From Porpolomopsis calyptriformis (taxonomy: Eukaryota; Basidiomycota; Agaricomycetes; Agaricales; Hygrophoraceae): 64,000 nucleotides of DNA. The notes below the pieces were generated by a model, which was given only the letters and a program-made list of their open reading frames with translations, made no database searches and was not told where the DNA came from. Below are positions 9,755 through 20,216 of this stretch, piece by piece (position 1 is the first letter of the stretch; each line of letters begins with the position of its first letter). The position numbers were made by a program, and so were the translations under genes. The DNA is taken from positions 1,736,001-1,800,000 of the forward strand of contig OX621165.1 in assembly GCA_951640195.1 (NCBI GenBank). Direction: 5' to 3'.

Positions 9755-10363
9755 TGATACGACCCCTCCGTCCCCTGAGCACCGTATATTCAACTATACG
9801 AATACTAGACGCCTACCAAGTCCTTCGAACACGAACTCGAACCCTCCGAATGCTCCCGATAGCTCCTGAACATCCCGAACGACTTCGAGAATCATCGAAC
9901 GCTCTGAACGCGATCGAAGCTTTCCGAACGCGAACGAAAGTTTGTATATCAAAGGGAAGACACTATTCAAAGGCATCAGTTCTCTTCTATTTCTCCCTTT
10001 TTCATTCGATTCCTTCATTCCTATTCACTACTTTCCCCTTAGATCATTAGAGAGGCTCCCCTTTTATCATATACACTCAAAGGGATCCTTGTACTAGAAG
10101 ATATATATACTGTATGTTGTAGCTAGTGATCCAACAAGTTAAATATTCGCTTCTCTCTCGCTCTCAAGTCTAGATCCTCTTTAGATCTTCTAAGACTTCC
10201 TCTTTCGACTTTCCGATCCTTCCGATTCCCCGATTGATCTCGTTCGCGAACGGTCGAAGACTCCCTTTCCACGATTATCGATCATAGGCTGAGTCGAGAC
10301 TCTTTATAGTCATCCTCGCACCTTGTTCTGTGTTCGGTTCTCATACACGAAGCAGACGTATCA
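9755..10363 (+). repeat. B1 3' LTR with preceding polypurine tract
   Basis: 609 bp, TGATACGACC...CGTATCA, preceded by the purine run GTGAGGAGGAGA (9743-9754) that primes plus-strand DNA. Flanked on the right by the target duplication CCGC, after which A1 protease sequence resumes. Confidence 0.93.
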
Positions 10364-10689
10364 CCGCTCCCACTCTAACTGAAGGGGAGGAAAAAAATGA
10401 AATCATGCACAGACAATCACTGCGACGAACTGAACAAAGGTCTGCTGAATGACTAGCAGATACAGAACCGAAAGGTTCTGCAGGGAAGACGTCTGGACAG
10501 GACGTCATAGAAACCAACAAACCAAAAGAGTTTGTTGAGGAGTTCTCAAGAAAAAGGTGTTCAGATGCGAATACAAAGAAAATAAAAGAGAATACCCCTA
10601 CTGGGTCCAATGAAAAGATACTACTGAGTGTAGCTCAAATTGTTCAACCAAATGAAAGGACTGAAACATCCCTAACAAACAAGAACAGA
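10364..10689 (+). pseudogene. A1 protease end, readthrough stop and RT N-terminal region
   Basis: Resumes A1 after B1. The frame passes R-Q-S-L-R-R-T-E-Q, reaches TGA at 10450-10452 followed by CTAG, and continues open in the same frame into the Pol N-terminal region (E-F-V-E-E-F-S-R-K-R-C). Arg codons CGA CGA just upstream are still intact in this copy. Cut at 10689 by C1, with the duplicated target ACAGA (10685-10689). Confidence 0.8.
10450..10456 (+). promoter_or_regulatory. Candidate UGA readthrough site TGACTAG (A1)
   Basis: In-frame TGA CTAG between protease and RT, also present in A2 (28338-28344) and A3 (52509-52503, - strand). UGA CUA(G) is the best known leaky-stop context in eukaryotes, including fungi. 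Both flanking regions are in one frame. Confidence 0.6.
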
Positions 10690-11057
10690 TGTTATGTCGG
10701 TAGTCAGAGTCTCAGGTCGCTTAGATGAGGGATAACGAAGAGGCTAGCGTATAAGCTAGCAGTGACAACGTTGAAGGATGAAAACTAGGGAGATACAAGC
10801 GTTCTGTGCTCTACTTATATCTACCTGGGTCTGGGCTGTGATTGTGACAACCACGGCGATGATCCATGGAACGGCTGACTAATGCGCAGCTACTGCAGAG
10901 CATGTCTTCATCAACCAATGGCGTTATCACCTCCAATCTATGAGGAGATAAGATAAAAGATTAGATAAGAAGGATAAGATAAGATAAGATCGAAGATAAG
11001 ATTAGATAAGACAAAAAAGGAAAGTTGGTGAGACGACAAAATGAAGTGACCGTAACA
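10690..11057 (-). repeat. C1 3' LTR
   Basis: 368 bp, TGTTATGTC...CCGTAACA on the + strand. It pairs with 17562-17929. Contains the R-region motif GAAGGATGAAAACT (10773-10786) and a dense GATAA array at about 10944-11011. A purine-rich sense sequence GAAGAGAGGGTGA (11070-11058) abuts it internally and serves as the polypurine tract. Confidence 0.93.
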
Positions 11058-11266
11058 TCACCCTCTCTTCAAATTCGTGTCTGCGCGACGTTAGAACAGG
11101 TGTTGGAGATGTCTTGAGTAGTCTCGCAACATCCACCAAGGCGCGTAACAGGAGGTGGTTGGGAGATGGTATTGGTATCATCGATGAATCTCTAGTGCAG
11201 ACAAGGGAGAGACCAGTTGGTACATTCAGAGCATTTGACCTTGACCATCCAGTCGCAGAACAGTAG

Positions 11267-14200
11267 TCACGGCATTGATGGGACTGGATTCGTAGATCCA
11301 TGCTTAATGAGCGGATGAAGGTAAGCGGGGAGGAAGATGGAGCTGTCGAAATCGCACTCCAGTAGTCGGTCGACTTCTGTTGGGTGGAGTGGGATGAGAA
11401 CGTCGATATTGTCGCTAATCTTAGGTGGCTTGTAGTCCTTGCTAGTGGAGTCTGTGATTGGGTCATACAGGCATTCATTGATTCTGAAGAAGTCATCCAT
11501 TCGGATTACATGAAGTTGGAGCCGAGGGGCTGGTCGATCGGGATGGAGAGCATGGAACTCATCAACCGATTCTTGGGTGTTCTTGATGTTTGACTCAGGT
11601 TCCCAGGTGTTTTCTTCGTTGGTATAGCCTTTCCAGTGTACCAAGTATTGGAGTTTTCCTCGTCACAGACGAGAGTCTAGAATTTCCTCGATGACATATT
11701 CGGAGTCGCCTTCTAGTTGGATAGGAGGGGGAGGAGCAGGTTTTTTCTGATTGGGAAATGACGGAGATTGATAGGGGGAGAGGTATGACTCATTGAAGAC
11801 CGGATAGAGTCCTAACCATTCATGGGGGAGATCAAGTTTGTAGGCAGAACAACTAACCTTCTCAAGGACCTTGAAGGGACCGAAGCGTTTGTTGTCGAGC
11901 TTCTTCATTGGTCGTTTGGTCTTGATGTTGGTGGCAGCCAGCCAGACTTTGTCTCCTGGTGAATACTCTTGAACAGTTCGAACATGGTTGTCATAGACAG
12001 TCTTCATCGTTTCGTTTGCTCTCTTGAGGGCAGCTTCGGCTTCCTGATGAACATCTTTCATGCGATCAGCGAATTGAGTCGCGGATTCGTTTTGGACTTC
12101 TCTTGTGGTATCGTTTCCTCTCCAGGGGTTTTGGCCGTAATTGACATAGAAGGGAGTTTGTCGTGTGGCTGTGTGAACTGAGTTATTATACAAAAACTCT
12201 GCCAGTGCAAGCTATTCCTTCCAATTATCCTGACGATGGTTGATAAAGACACGAAGGTACTGTTCGAGCATTTGATTCATTCGTTCGGATTGGCCATCAG
12301 TCTGGGGATAATAGGCTGTGGAAACGTTCTGGGAGGTGCCCAGAAGGTGGAAGAGATTAGTCATGAATTTGGAGACAAATCGCAGATCACGATCGTGGAT
12401 GATGCGTCGGGGGATGCCGTGATCTCGGATGACGCAATCCCGAATGATCTTCGCAAACCCTTCGGAATTCAACTCAATGTGGGTGGCCTCAAACTTGACG
12501 GCTTTTGAGAAATGGTCAATGATCATGAGGATTGCATTGTAGCCTTGACATTCGGGTATGGGACCAACGAGATCGACTGTGATCATGTCCCAGGGTCGAG
12601 GAGGAGGATCGAAGGGATGAAGCAGGGTTTTCGCGGGGAGTTGGGATGCCTTGGTGCGTTGGCACATTTCACAACTACGAATATAGGTCTCGATGTCTCT
12701 CCTGATGGTGGGCCACCAGTAGTCGTGACACATGGCTTCAGAGGTCTTGAAGGAGCCATAGTGCCCGGAGAGGGGGTTATCATGGTATTGAGCAATGATT
12801 TCACCACAGAGTGGGGTGTCCTTTGAGACATAAGTCCGATCTAAGAAGGTCTTGATGCCATCGTCTCGGGTTTTCCAATCAGTTTTGCATTTTTCTTGAA
12901 GGAGTGTGACTTGTTTTTCAGGGTTTCGGTATGAGTTTCTGATTCGGGAGTGGAAATTAGTGGGTTCAATCTCATGTTGAACCTGTCGAAGGTCTATGAT
13001 AGGATGATCTGAGGTGGGAAAAAGATTAGATGGGAGTAAAATAACATCGTCGTTGTCATTCACCCCCCTCTCAAAACCTAGTCATCTCGACAGGATATTG
13101 GCCTTGGAATTGGCCCTGCCCGCGACATGGTGGAGAGTGAAGTGATAATCCTGAAGCTCCGTGAGCCACCTAGCCTGGCGCCTGTTCAGCTTCTGGGGCA
13201 GCTTGAAGTACTGGAGGTTGGCGTGATCTGTCCAAACCTCAAAGACCTGCCTAGCAGACAGCAGCCACTTGCAGAACTCCTGGAGTGCAGTCATTATCGC
13301 AAGTAACTCGCAGTCATAAATCTGGTAATTTCGTTCCATGGGGGTAAATGCCTTGGAGACGTAGGCAATGGGCTTCCAAATGTTGTCTTGTTTTTGCGAT
13401 AGTATAGCGCCCAAAGCGTAGTCTGAGGCATCAGTTTCCACATGGAGTAAGTCATTATCGTTAGCAATCGAGAGAACAGGAGAAGTAGTAATGATCATCT
13501 TCAGGATGTTGAAGGCATCCTGGCATTCAGTGGTCCAATCGAAAGGAGTGTTTCTGGTTAGCATATTAAGGGGTCGAGCAATGCCAGCAAAATAGTGGAT
13601 GAATCAATGATAAAAGTTACAGAATCCAAGGAAAGCTTGGACGTCTCACTTGCACTCGGGGGTTGGCCAGTTGGTGATTCCCTGAACCTTGACGGGGTCC
13701 ATCTTGACATGGCCTTCTGACACAATGACACTGAGGTATTCCACTTGGCATTGGTCGAAATCACACTTCTCAGGCTTGAGGTAAAGCTTATGTTCACGAA
13801 GTGTGGTCATTACTTTGTAAATGTGCTGATGATGTGTTTTGAGATCCTTGTCGAAGATGAGGATGTTATCTATGTAGACCAAGACGTGTCCTTCGACAAT
13901 TTGGACGTGGAAGATGTTGTTCATCATGTTTTGGAATGTCGCAGGCGAGTTGGTGAGCCTGAAGAACATGACAAGGGGTTTGAACAGATGGTGGTTAGTT
14001 CGGAATGTGGCCTTGTGTTCATCTCCTTCCTTGATCTGGACATTGTTGTATCCCCAACGAACATCCAGCTTGGTGAAATAGTGAGCGTTCTGCAGAGTGT
14101 CAATCAATTCGTTGATCAGGGGGAGAGGGTATCGATTCTTGACAGTCATGTCATTGAGCTTTCGATAGTCTTGGATAGGGCGTAGTTGACCATCTTTCTT

Positions 14201-15490
14201 CTTAATGAAGAAGAATGGGGAGGTGATGGGGGAAATGGATTTTCGAATCTGTCCAGTGCGGAGGTTCTCTTCCAAGAACTTGTCCAATTGAGCACGTTCA
14301 TCCATGGAGAGTGGGTAGACCTTACAGTCAAGCTTCTCTTCGGTTCCGGGGAGAAGTTCAATTGTGTGATCCCAGGGACGACTTGGGGGGAGTTTGTTGA
14401 AGTCTTCCTTAGTGAAGACATCTTGGAATTCATGGAGGTATTCGGGCACAATTTCCTTCCAGGTGCGGTCCTTTTTCTGGGCTTCCCAGGCCTTGATCGC
14501 GAGATCCTGAGACTTCGTTCCCATTAAGCGAATCTGGATGGCAGGGTTGAAATCAACCATGAGTAGTTGATCACTATCCTCGAGAGTGAGTTCGTTAATG
14601 TCGACAGAGTCAGGGAGGGGAGAGGGATGACAATCCAGGGGGCATCAATTGAGAATCAGGGAATTAGCTTTCCAGTCAATGGAGGAGTTGTGATTCCTTA
14701 ACCAGTCATGTCCAAGGAAAATCTGGGATTTACCGAGGTTCGTGATACCGAAGTTAATCCGTTTGACATGAGTTCCAACCTTGAGCTTGAGTGTGACCAT
14801 TTCAGAGATAGGTCCCTCAGAATTGGGTTGTCCATCAGCGTTATATACCAGAATGGGTTGAGCAAGCTTGGTTGTATGAAGATCATTTTCACGGACGTAC
14901 TTGATATCGATACACGAGCCTTCGCAGCCACTGTCGATGAGAGCGGTTGCGAGGTGTTCGGCGCGATTATCCAGGGTGGTAATGACGGTTTTGAGGACCA
15001 GTTGATTTCTTGAGCCCGAGCTATGAATAAATACGTAGGGTTCTTTGAGTTCGTTGAGGGCTCGAATGGCATTCTCCGTTGAGAGGGCGTTGATTTGGTT
15101 GATCGTAGTTTGTGTCATCTCCAGTGATCGGGCAGGGTGAGACCATTTGGAGAGAATTGGGATTGCGTAATTAGCTTGTTCCTTAATGGTGTTAACGATT
15201 TCTAAAGGGGAAGAAAGAGAGTCGATGTTGATCGAATCGACAGAAAGGAGAGACAATGATTCGGGAATGGGAGAGTCAGGGAATTCGGGGCACTCAATGC
15301 TCACATCCGGCATAGACAGGGTCAGACAAATATCATTGACAGGCTTATTGGTATCAAGTATTGTACATGCCATCATAGTGGTACAAAGAATGGAAAGGGG
15401 GGAAGGGGTAACTAAAGGGGTGTCTGATACTGTCTGTTCACAATGCCAGAGTAGGCATGATTCCGTCGTATGAAGTGAGCACATCTTCAT
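11267..15490 (-). pseudogene. pol: C1 Pol: protease, RT, RNase H, integrase, chromodomain
   Basis: One reading register of about 1400 codons. Protease (A-L-I-D-S-G-C-E-G-S) lies at about 14935-14900. RT is at 14560-13600, with active site Y-I-D-N where C2 has Y-I-D-D. RNase H is at 13500-13082 (E-T-D-A-S, C-E-L-L-A, W-T-D-H). Integrase is at 13060-11900, with an HHCC domain (C-E-M-C-Q) and intact D (T-V-D-L-V-G), D (H-D-R-D-L-R-F) and E (Q-S-E-R-M-N). The chromodomain is at about 11700-11560 (V-H-W-K-G-Y, N-T-W-E-P). Stops at about 14647, 13646, 13606, 13082, 12212 and 11663 mostly correspond to CGA or TGG in C2. The ATG (15490) overlaps the gag stop. Confidence 0.9.
15487..15490 (-). promoter_or_regulatory. 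AUGA stop/start overlap between C1 gag and pol
   Basis: On the - strand the last gag codons are GGT CGA TGA, and the pol ATG is formed by the A of CGA plus the TG of TGA. C2 has the same ATGA (39330-39327). Such overlaps allow reinitiation after termination, as in the fungal totivirus HvV190S. Function here is inferred. Confidence 0.55.
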
Positions 15491-16629
15491 CGACCATCGC
15501 CAAAATCCTGTTCGTCGTTGTTGGGGGTAGGCTCGGATGAGTTGTGTTCCTCTGCGGAAAGGAAGTTCATCAGCTTGGTGATCTCATCGACGGTCAGTTC
15601 ATGCTGGAGTGCACGAACGTTGACCTTCTTGAGTTCTTGTGGGCATTCCTAACGGAAATGTCCAGTTTGACCACAGTTGTAGCACCAGTTGGTCTGGCGG
15701 GTCTTGCTCAAATCCATCGGCAGTCCTTGGCCTCCGTGGATAGTACCCGATGGCACTTGCTTGTCCTGGGGGAGGGGAGGATGGAATCGTGGAGTGGAGG
15801 GATGGAAGGCCAGATGAGAAGGAGGGGCTGAAGGGTGTTGACGACATTCCTGATCGCGGAAACATTCCATCAGTTGGCCGATAGCCATGACCTTCTCATG
15901 GTACTTAGGGTATGTGGTGGGGAGCGGGGGCAACATGTATATTTGATGAATGATGCCTTGATTGGCATTCTTTTCAAGGATCCGGATGCATTCTTTATCC
16001 TGGCCAATGAGGCCAGCTTGGCAGAACAAGAGTTCCAACTTGATGAAATAGTCTACAATTCCCAATCGTCCTTGCGAGAAGTGTTCAACCTCCTCACGAG
16101 TGTGCTGCTCCATGGCATGGTCAGTGAAGACGGCGTCCAGAATATCCATAAAGTCTTTCCAGGGGCTGAGGGGTATGAGGTTGCCGGTGATGGGGTCTGT
16201 CTGGCCGAAATAGTTATCTACGTACTGTTGGGCCCACTCGGCAGTGATGCCTTCCTTCATGTAAGAAAGGGTGACCAGTATCATCTTTTCAGGATTGGTA
16301 ACTTCGCTACCGCAAAGGAAGATGATGACTTGGTGGAACCAGTTCTTGTAAAGTTTTTTATCACTATTGAAGACGTCAGGTTGGGCAAGCTTAATCATTT
16401 TCGAGACTGAGGCCATTGGAACTATTGGTTGCGTGGGGGGAAGGGGGTTTGGGTTTGAGGGTGGTGGGGGAGACGAAGAAGGGGAAGGAGCTGGAGAGAA
16501 ATGAGGGGGAGGATTCGGTTCAGGGGAGGGAGACCTTCTCAGTGGAGGAGAGTCTTTCGGTTTCCGGGGGGTCTCTGGAAGTGGTCGTTGCGGGGTGATA
16601 GAGGTAGTCGCCTTTGTGGGAGAGGACAA
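15487..16629 (-). pseudogene. gag: C1 Gag
   Basis: Retrotransposon Gag with a Pro/Ser-rich N-terminus, a capsid domain (Y-K-N-W-F-H-Q-V, E-W-A-Q-Q-Y, F-S-Q-G-R-L-G-I) and one CCHC knuckle, C-Y-N-C-G-Q-T-G-H-F-R, ending in E-C. A stop (TAG at 15649) directly before the last knuckle Cys region replaces a TGG present in C2, so this copy would make Gag lacking the end of its RNA-binding knuckle. The frame then continues to TGA 15489-15487. Confidence 0.85.
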
Positions 16630-16832
16630 CGAGTGGGAAAGAGGTCAAGGTGGTGTTTGGAGGAAACAGGGACATCCGAACGCAAAGGGTGAAGGTGTTT
16701 CTATTGGTCGCGGTGTGGGGGCAGGGAGAACAGTGGGTCCGAGAATGGCGAAGACGGAGGGAGTCAAGGGGTCGAGGATCTGAGACAAAAGTGGTGAATG
16801 TATATCAGATGTGTCGACGGCATCCTGGAACT

Positions 16833-17399
16833 CTAGTTCCTTGTCTGTGAGGCTGAAGCTTGATCAATGGGAACCTGTATAGGGAGGTGTGGTGACAGGT
16901 TGTCTCGGACGTGGATCTCTCTGATATAACCAGAGGATCCGCGACAGTAGAAAATGCAGATGGAAGAGGCGAGAAAGTTAGCAACGAGCACGGGGGTGCA
17001 ATAAACCCTGACGCGAACGCGATTGAACATGCGCGGCTCAATTTCGAGGAAGGAGTCAAGACCGTCCGATGAATCTGAAGGAGACGGGGCAGTATAATAC
17101 GAGTCCAAAGAAAGAGAAGAATGGGACGAGGCGGGGGAAAGGTTGGCGGAGACAGGAGGAGTGATGTTGAAAGCAAGGTGGGAGAACTCGAGCACAAGAG
17201 CTTCGAGTTGTTCTTGTTCGATGTCTAACGCATCGATAGCCTGTTGTTCCGAGTAGCTAATAAGCATACTGGAAGAGGCCTGAGGGGATTGATGAGGTGG
17301 GGAATAGGACGGGGGCGGAGTGGAGGGAGAACGATCCAGGGTGGTGGTCACTCTTGATACCGTGTGAGGATGTGCCAAGGCGTCTCTTGTGGTTCTCAA
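16833..17399 (-). CDS. C1 ORF0, small leader protein of unknown function
   Basis: 189-codon ORF between the 5' LTR and gag, in a different frame from gag. The N-terminal half is Ser/Pro-rich (S-T-P-P-P-S-Y-S-P-P-H). The C-terminal half is more ordered, with a hydrophobic stretch (V-L-V-A-N-F-L-A-S-S-I-C-I-F) and R-G-S-S-G-Y-I-R-E-I. C2 has a recognisable homologue at 40684-41235 with one 1-bp deletion, which suggests it is a real gene. No family recognised; it could be an extended Gag leader. Confidence 0.5.
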   Translation of the reverse strand: MRTTRDALAHPHTVSRVTTTLDRSPSTPPPSYSPPHQSPQASSSMLISYSEQQAIDALDIEQEQLEALVLEFSHLAFNITPPVSANLSPASSHSSLSLDSYYTAPSPSDSSDGLDSFLEIEPRMFNRVRVRVYCTPVLVANFLASSICIFYCRGSSGYIREIHVRDNLSPHLPIQVPIDQASASQTRN

Positions 17400-17547
17400 A
17401 GCGAAAAAGGTTGGGTCGAACGGGGGAGCCTGGTTGGGATTCCGGGGGGCAACAGCAATGGCGTTGTCTGGTAACCCAAAACAATGCGGTCGGTGTCAGA
17501 CGAATCTTGACCAGAGGCTCTTGCAGAGAGAAGTGAGGTGAGTGGAG

Positions 17548-17561
17548 AGTTTTCGTCCTTC
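17548..17561 (-). other. C1 self-priming site
   Basis: The 14 nt abutting the 5' LTR read GAAGGACGAAAACT in sense. The sense LTR contains the reverse complement with one mismatch (AGTTTTCATCCTTC; + strand 10773-10786 and 17645-17658), beginning 33 nt after TATAAGTAGA. The mRNA 5' end could therefore fold back and prime minus-strand synthesis, as in Tf1. Confidence 0.72.
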
Positions 17562-17929
17562 TGTTATGTTAGCAGTCGGAGTCTCAGGTTGCTTAGATGA
17601 GGGATAACGAAGAGGCTAGCGCATAAGCTAGCAGTGACAACATTGAAGGATGAAAACTAGGGTGATACAAGCATTCTGTGCTCTACTTATATCTACCTGG
17701 GTCTGGGCTGTGATTGTGATAACCACAGCGATGATCCATGGAACGGCTGACTAATGTGCAGCTACTGCGGAGTATGTCTTCATCAACCAATGGCATTATC
17801 ACCTCCAATCTATGAGGAGATAAGATAAAAGATTAGATAAGAAGGATAAGATAAGATAAGATCGAAGATAAGATTAGATAAGACAAAAAAGGAAAGTTGG
17901 TGAGATGACAAAATGAAGTGACCGTAACA
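17562..17929 (-). repeat. C1 5' LTR
   Basis: 368 bp. In sense, U3 begins TGTTACGGTCACTTC, carries a GATAA-rich array (about 17811-17885, eight GATAA on the + strand), then TATAAGTAGA, then the inferred transcription start AGTTTTCATCC. R plus U5 would be only about 100 bp. It is flanked on the right by target duplicate ACAGA. Confidence 0.9.
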
Positions 17930-18894
17930 ACAGACCTTGCCTTTGAGCCAAATGGATCGAAGCATGCCAGGATATTATGCATGGAGTACCCAAGGAATTG
18001 CCCCCAGTATGTGGTGTCAATCACCACATACCTCTTATTGATGAGGATAAGAAGTACAACTACTATCTGCTGAGATGTCTGGACTCACTAAAGCCTCAGC
18101 TTATGGTGAAGATTGCATGGTATGTGTGCTAGATGGTGGGAATCGGTGCAAACCGATCAAGCAGCTCTGATGCTGTGCATTCCAAAAAAGAATGGCACTC
18201 TACGGATGCTAATTGATTGTCATAAATGCAATAACAATACTTTGAAGGATGTTATGCCCTTTCCAGACCAAGACCAGATCAGATATGATGTAGCCGGCAG
18301 AATGATAAGGTCAAAAATTGACTTATTGGATGCTTATGAGCAGGTACAGACAGTACCTGAAGACATGTATAAGAGCACATTTGCAACTATATATGGCACC
18401 TATGTGAGCCATACAATGCAGATAGGAGACTACAATGCACCCACTACATTCCAGCGGGTAATGACAATGATCTTTCGAGATTTCATCTGCATATTCATGC
18501 ATGTGTATCTCGACAATCTATTTGTCTATAGTGCTTCCGTCTCGGAGTATGAAAACCACTTGGGTCTCATGTTTGGTAAACTACGAGAATACAAGTTCTA
18601 CCTCCAAGAGGAGAAGTGCGAACTGTACACCAATGTTATTGACTGTCTAGGTCATAAGATAGATAACAAAGGGCTACATGCAGATGCCAATAAAATGGTG
18701 AGAATATGTGATTGGTGACAACCGTGCAATTACAATAATGTCTAGAAATTTATAGGACTCATACAATATCTGGCGCATTTCCTGCCAGATATCTCAAGTT
18801 ATACAGGGCCTTTAGCAGCCATAACAGTGAACAGGCAACTGTTCATGTGGAGACCGATCCACAATAAATGCTTTGAAATGATAAAGTGGATATG
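17930..18894 (+). pseudogene. pol: A1 reverse transcriptase
   Basis: Continues A1 Pol. RT fingers and palm are visible: L-C-I-P-K-K-N-G-T-L-R, K-I-D-L-L-D-A-Y-E-Q, and the active site Y-L-D-N-L-F (A3 keeps Y-L-D-D). The G-to-A change sits at a CpG straddling the two Asp codons. The open frame 18113-18718 ends at a TGA where A2 has CGA (W-R-Q). The 3' end is interrupted at 18894 by solo LTR F, inside the RT-RNase H connection. Confidence 0.83.
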
Positions 18895-19515
18895 TGTCAG
18901 AAATCTCGAACCTGATACCTTGCACTATCTGAACACACTCATTTCGCGCACCTTTGGATGATGTCATATCACCTTGCGCAATCCGAGTGTTCTCGTTCTG
19001 CGCACCTTTGGATGATGTCATATCATCTTGCGCGATCCGAGCGTACTTGTCCTGCGCACTAAACTAAAGATAACTCAAGATCTACTGATCGGATTCATTC
19101 CAAAATTGGTTTGTTGGAATCCCTAAAAGCTGTGCGCCATCCGAGTGCACTCGACTGGCGCACTCTGAGCCACTCCACCATTCGGACCATCCATAATAGT
19201 CCCTTTCTTCCCTTTCTACTTTTTATCCCATACATTCTGTTAGAGTCCCCTTTGAAGGCTATATTGTAGATGACTTCCCCTTACATACAAGGTCCTTACG
19301 ACCCTTAGATGTTCGTTCCTCTTAGTCCTTCATAAAATCCCTTTATTTGCTACGCATATATAACATATGCATTTTATAGTAGACTACTCTAGTTTTGACT
19401 TACTTGTCTACATACTGTGGTTCTGCCTCGAATCCAACTGTCCTTTGGAACATTTGTCAACCCTGATTGTGTCGTGTTAGGCCCAGAGAACCCCCTTGGA
19501 ACCTCGGTCCTGACA
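18895..19515. mobile_element. Solo LTR of family F (621 bp) in A1
   Basis: TGTCAGAA...CTGACA with 6-bp inverted ends, flanked by a perfect duplicate ATATG (18890-18894 and 19516-19520). Absent from A2 and A3 at this position. Internally it has a 54-bp unit repeated twice (about 18952-19059), each with GATGATGTCATATCA and TTGCGC, and a TATATAAC at about 19356. No coding capacity. Confidence 0.83.
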
Positions 19516-20216
19516 ATATGCTGCTCAACACCTATACTAGTGCCAATATGTTACAAGAAAGATGAACCTATATGGGTCATCTAGGACACCTCAATACATG
19601 GCATTGGTGCAATGTATGGACAAGGTCCTACCTGGCAAGCCTGCAGACCAGCAGGATTTATGTCGTGAAAGCTTATGGATACTCAATGGAATTATCATAC
19701 GTTTGAGCATGAAATGATCACAATACTTGAAGCCCTCCTTAAATGGGAGGACAAACTGATAGGATATCAGGTTCACGTTGTAACCAACCATCAAGCTCTT
19801 GAGTTTTTCAAGATGCAAAGATGCCTATCTAGCTGACAAGCTCATTGGATGGAATACCTATCAAGATTTGACTTTGATATAGCATACATCAAAGGGCAAC
19901 TGAATAAAGTTGCCAATGCACTATCATGTTATTATGAAAGTGATACATGGTATGACGCTCATCCTATGAGCGACTACGTAGATGTAGATATACATCTAGA
20001 CCCTGAAAAAGATGATCTCCCTTGGGATCGTCTAAATGAAATTAATACTGGAGCCATCTAAATGAAGGCTATCCAGGTTATCGAAGACATTTAACGATGC
20101 CGAAGCAATCGTCTCCTCAAATGAGAAGAAGATAGAGATGCACAAGTGGCAGTGCTTGCGCTAGTTCTGATTCCAGAAATGGAACTGATGAAAAATTTAG
20201 GATTGTCCCTGGATGA
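19516..20216 (+). pseudogene. pol: A1 RNase H and linker to integrase
   Basis: Degraded RNase H. Landmarks shared with A2 and A3 include H-T-A/I-H-G-I-G-A-M-Y, E-A-L-L-K-W-E-D-K, V-V-T-N-H-Q-A-L-E-F-F and F-D-I-A-Y-I-K-G-Q-L-N-K-V-A-N-A-L-S, the last being the terminal Asp region with Asp now Asn. Multiple stops are present. The linker D-T-W-Y-D-A-H-P-M-S is open at 19849-20060. Cut at 20216 by a B'-type solo LTR. Confidence 0.78.

Larger units (their letters stand above)
1415..10363 (+). mobile_element. Gypsy LTR retrotransposon B1 (8949 bp)
   Basis: Complete element with two 609-bp LTRs, TGATA/CGTATCA ends, and a 4-bp target duplication CCGC (1411-1414 and 10364-10367). Layout: 5' LTR, gag, zinc knuckle, protease, RT-RNase H, integrase without a recognisable chromodomain, an antisense spliced gene, polypurine tract, 3' LTR. 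The two LTRs differ at about 15 of 609 positions by eye, all transitions and nearly all at CpG. Same layout as B3 on the other strand. Pol carries five stops, each CGA in B3, so B1 is inactive. Confidence 0.95.
10690..17929 (-). mobile_element. Chromovirus-type Gypsy retrotransposon C1 (7240 bp)
   Basis: Complete element on the - strand with two 368-bp LTRs (10690-11057 and 17562-17929) and a perfect 5-bp target duplication ACAGA (10685-10689 and 17930-17934). Sense order from right to left: 5' LTR, self-primer site, ORF0, gag, protease-RT-RNase H-integrase-chromodomain, polypurine tract, 3' LTR. Pol is in a single uninterrupted register from 15490 to about 11267, broken only by six stop codons and no indels. 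The arrangement and priming resemble the Tf1/sushi chromoviruses. Confidence 0.95.

Noticed and set aside
10940..11015. GATAA-rich repeats as a CRISPR array or satellite
   Set aside because: Units are irregular, have no spacers, and lie entirely within a defined LTR of a eukaryotic element.
13076..13090. TGACTA in C1 pol as another readthrough site
   Set aside because: C2 has CAA CCA at the same codons, so this TGA CTA arose by transitions in C1 and is ordinary decay.
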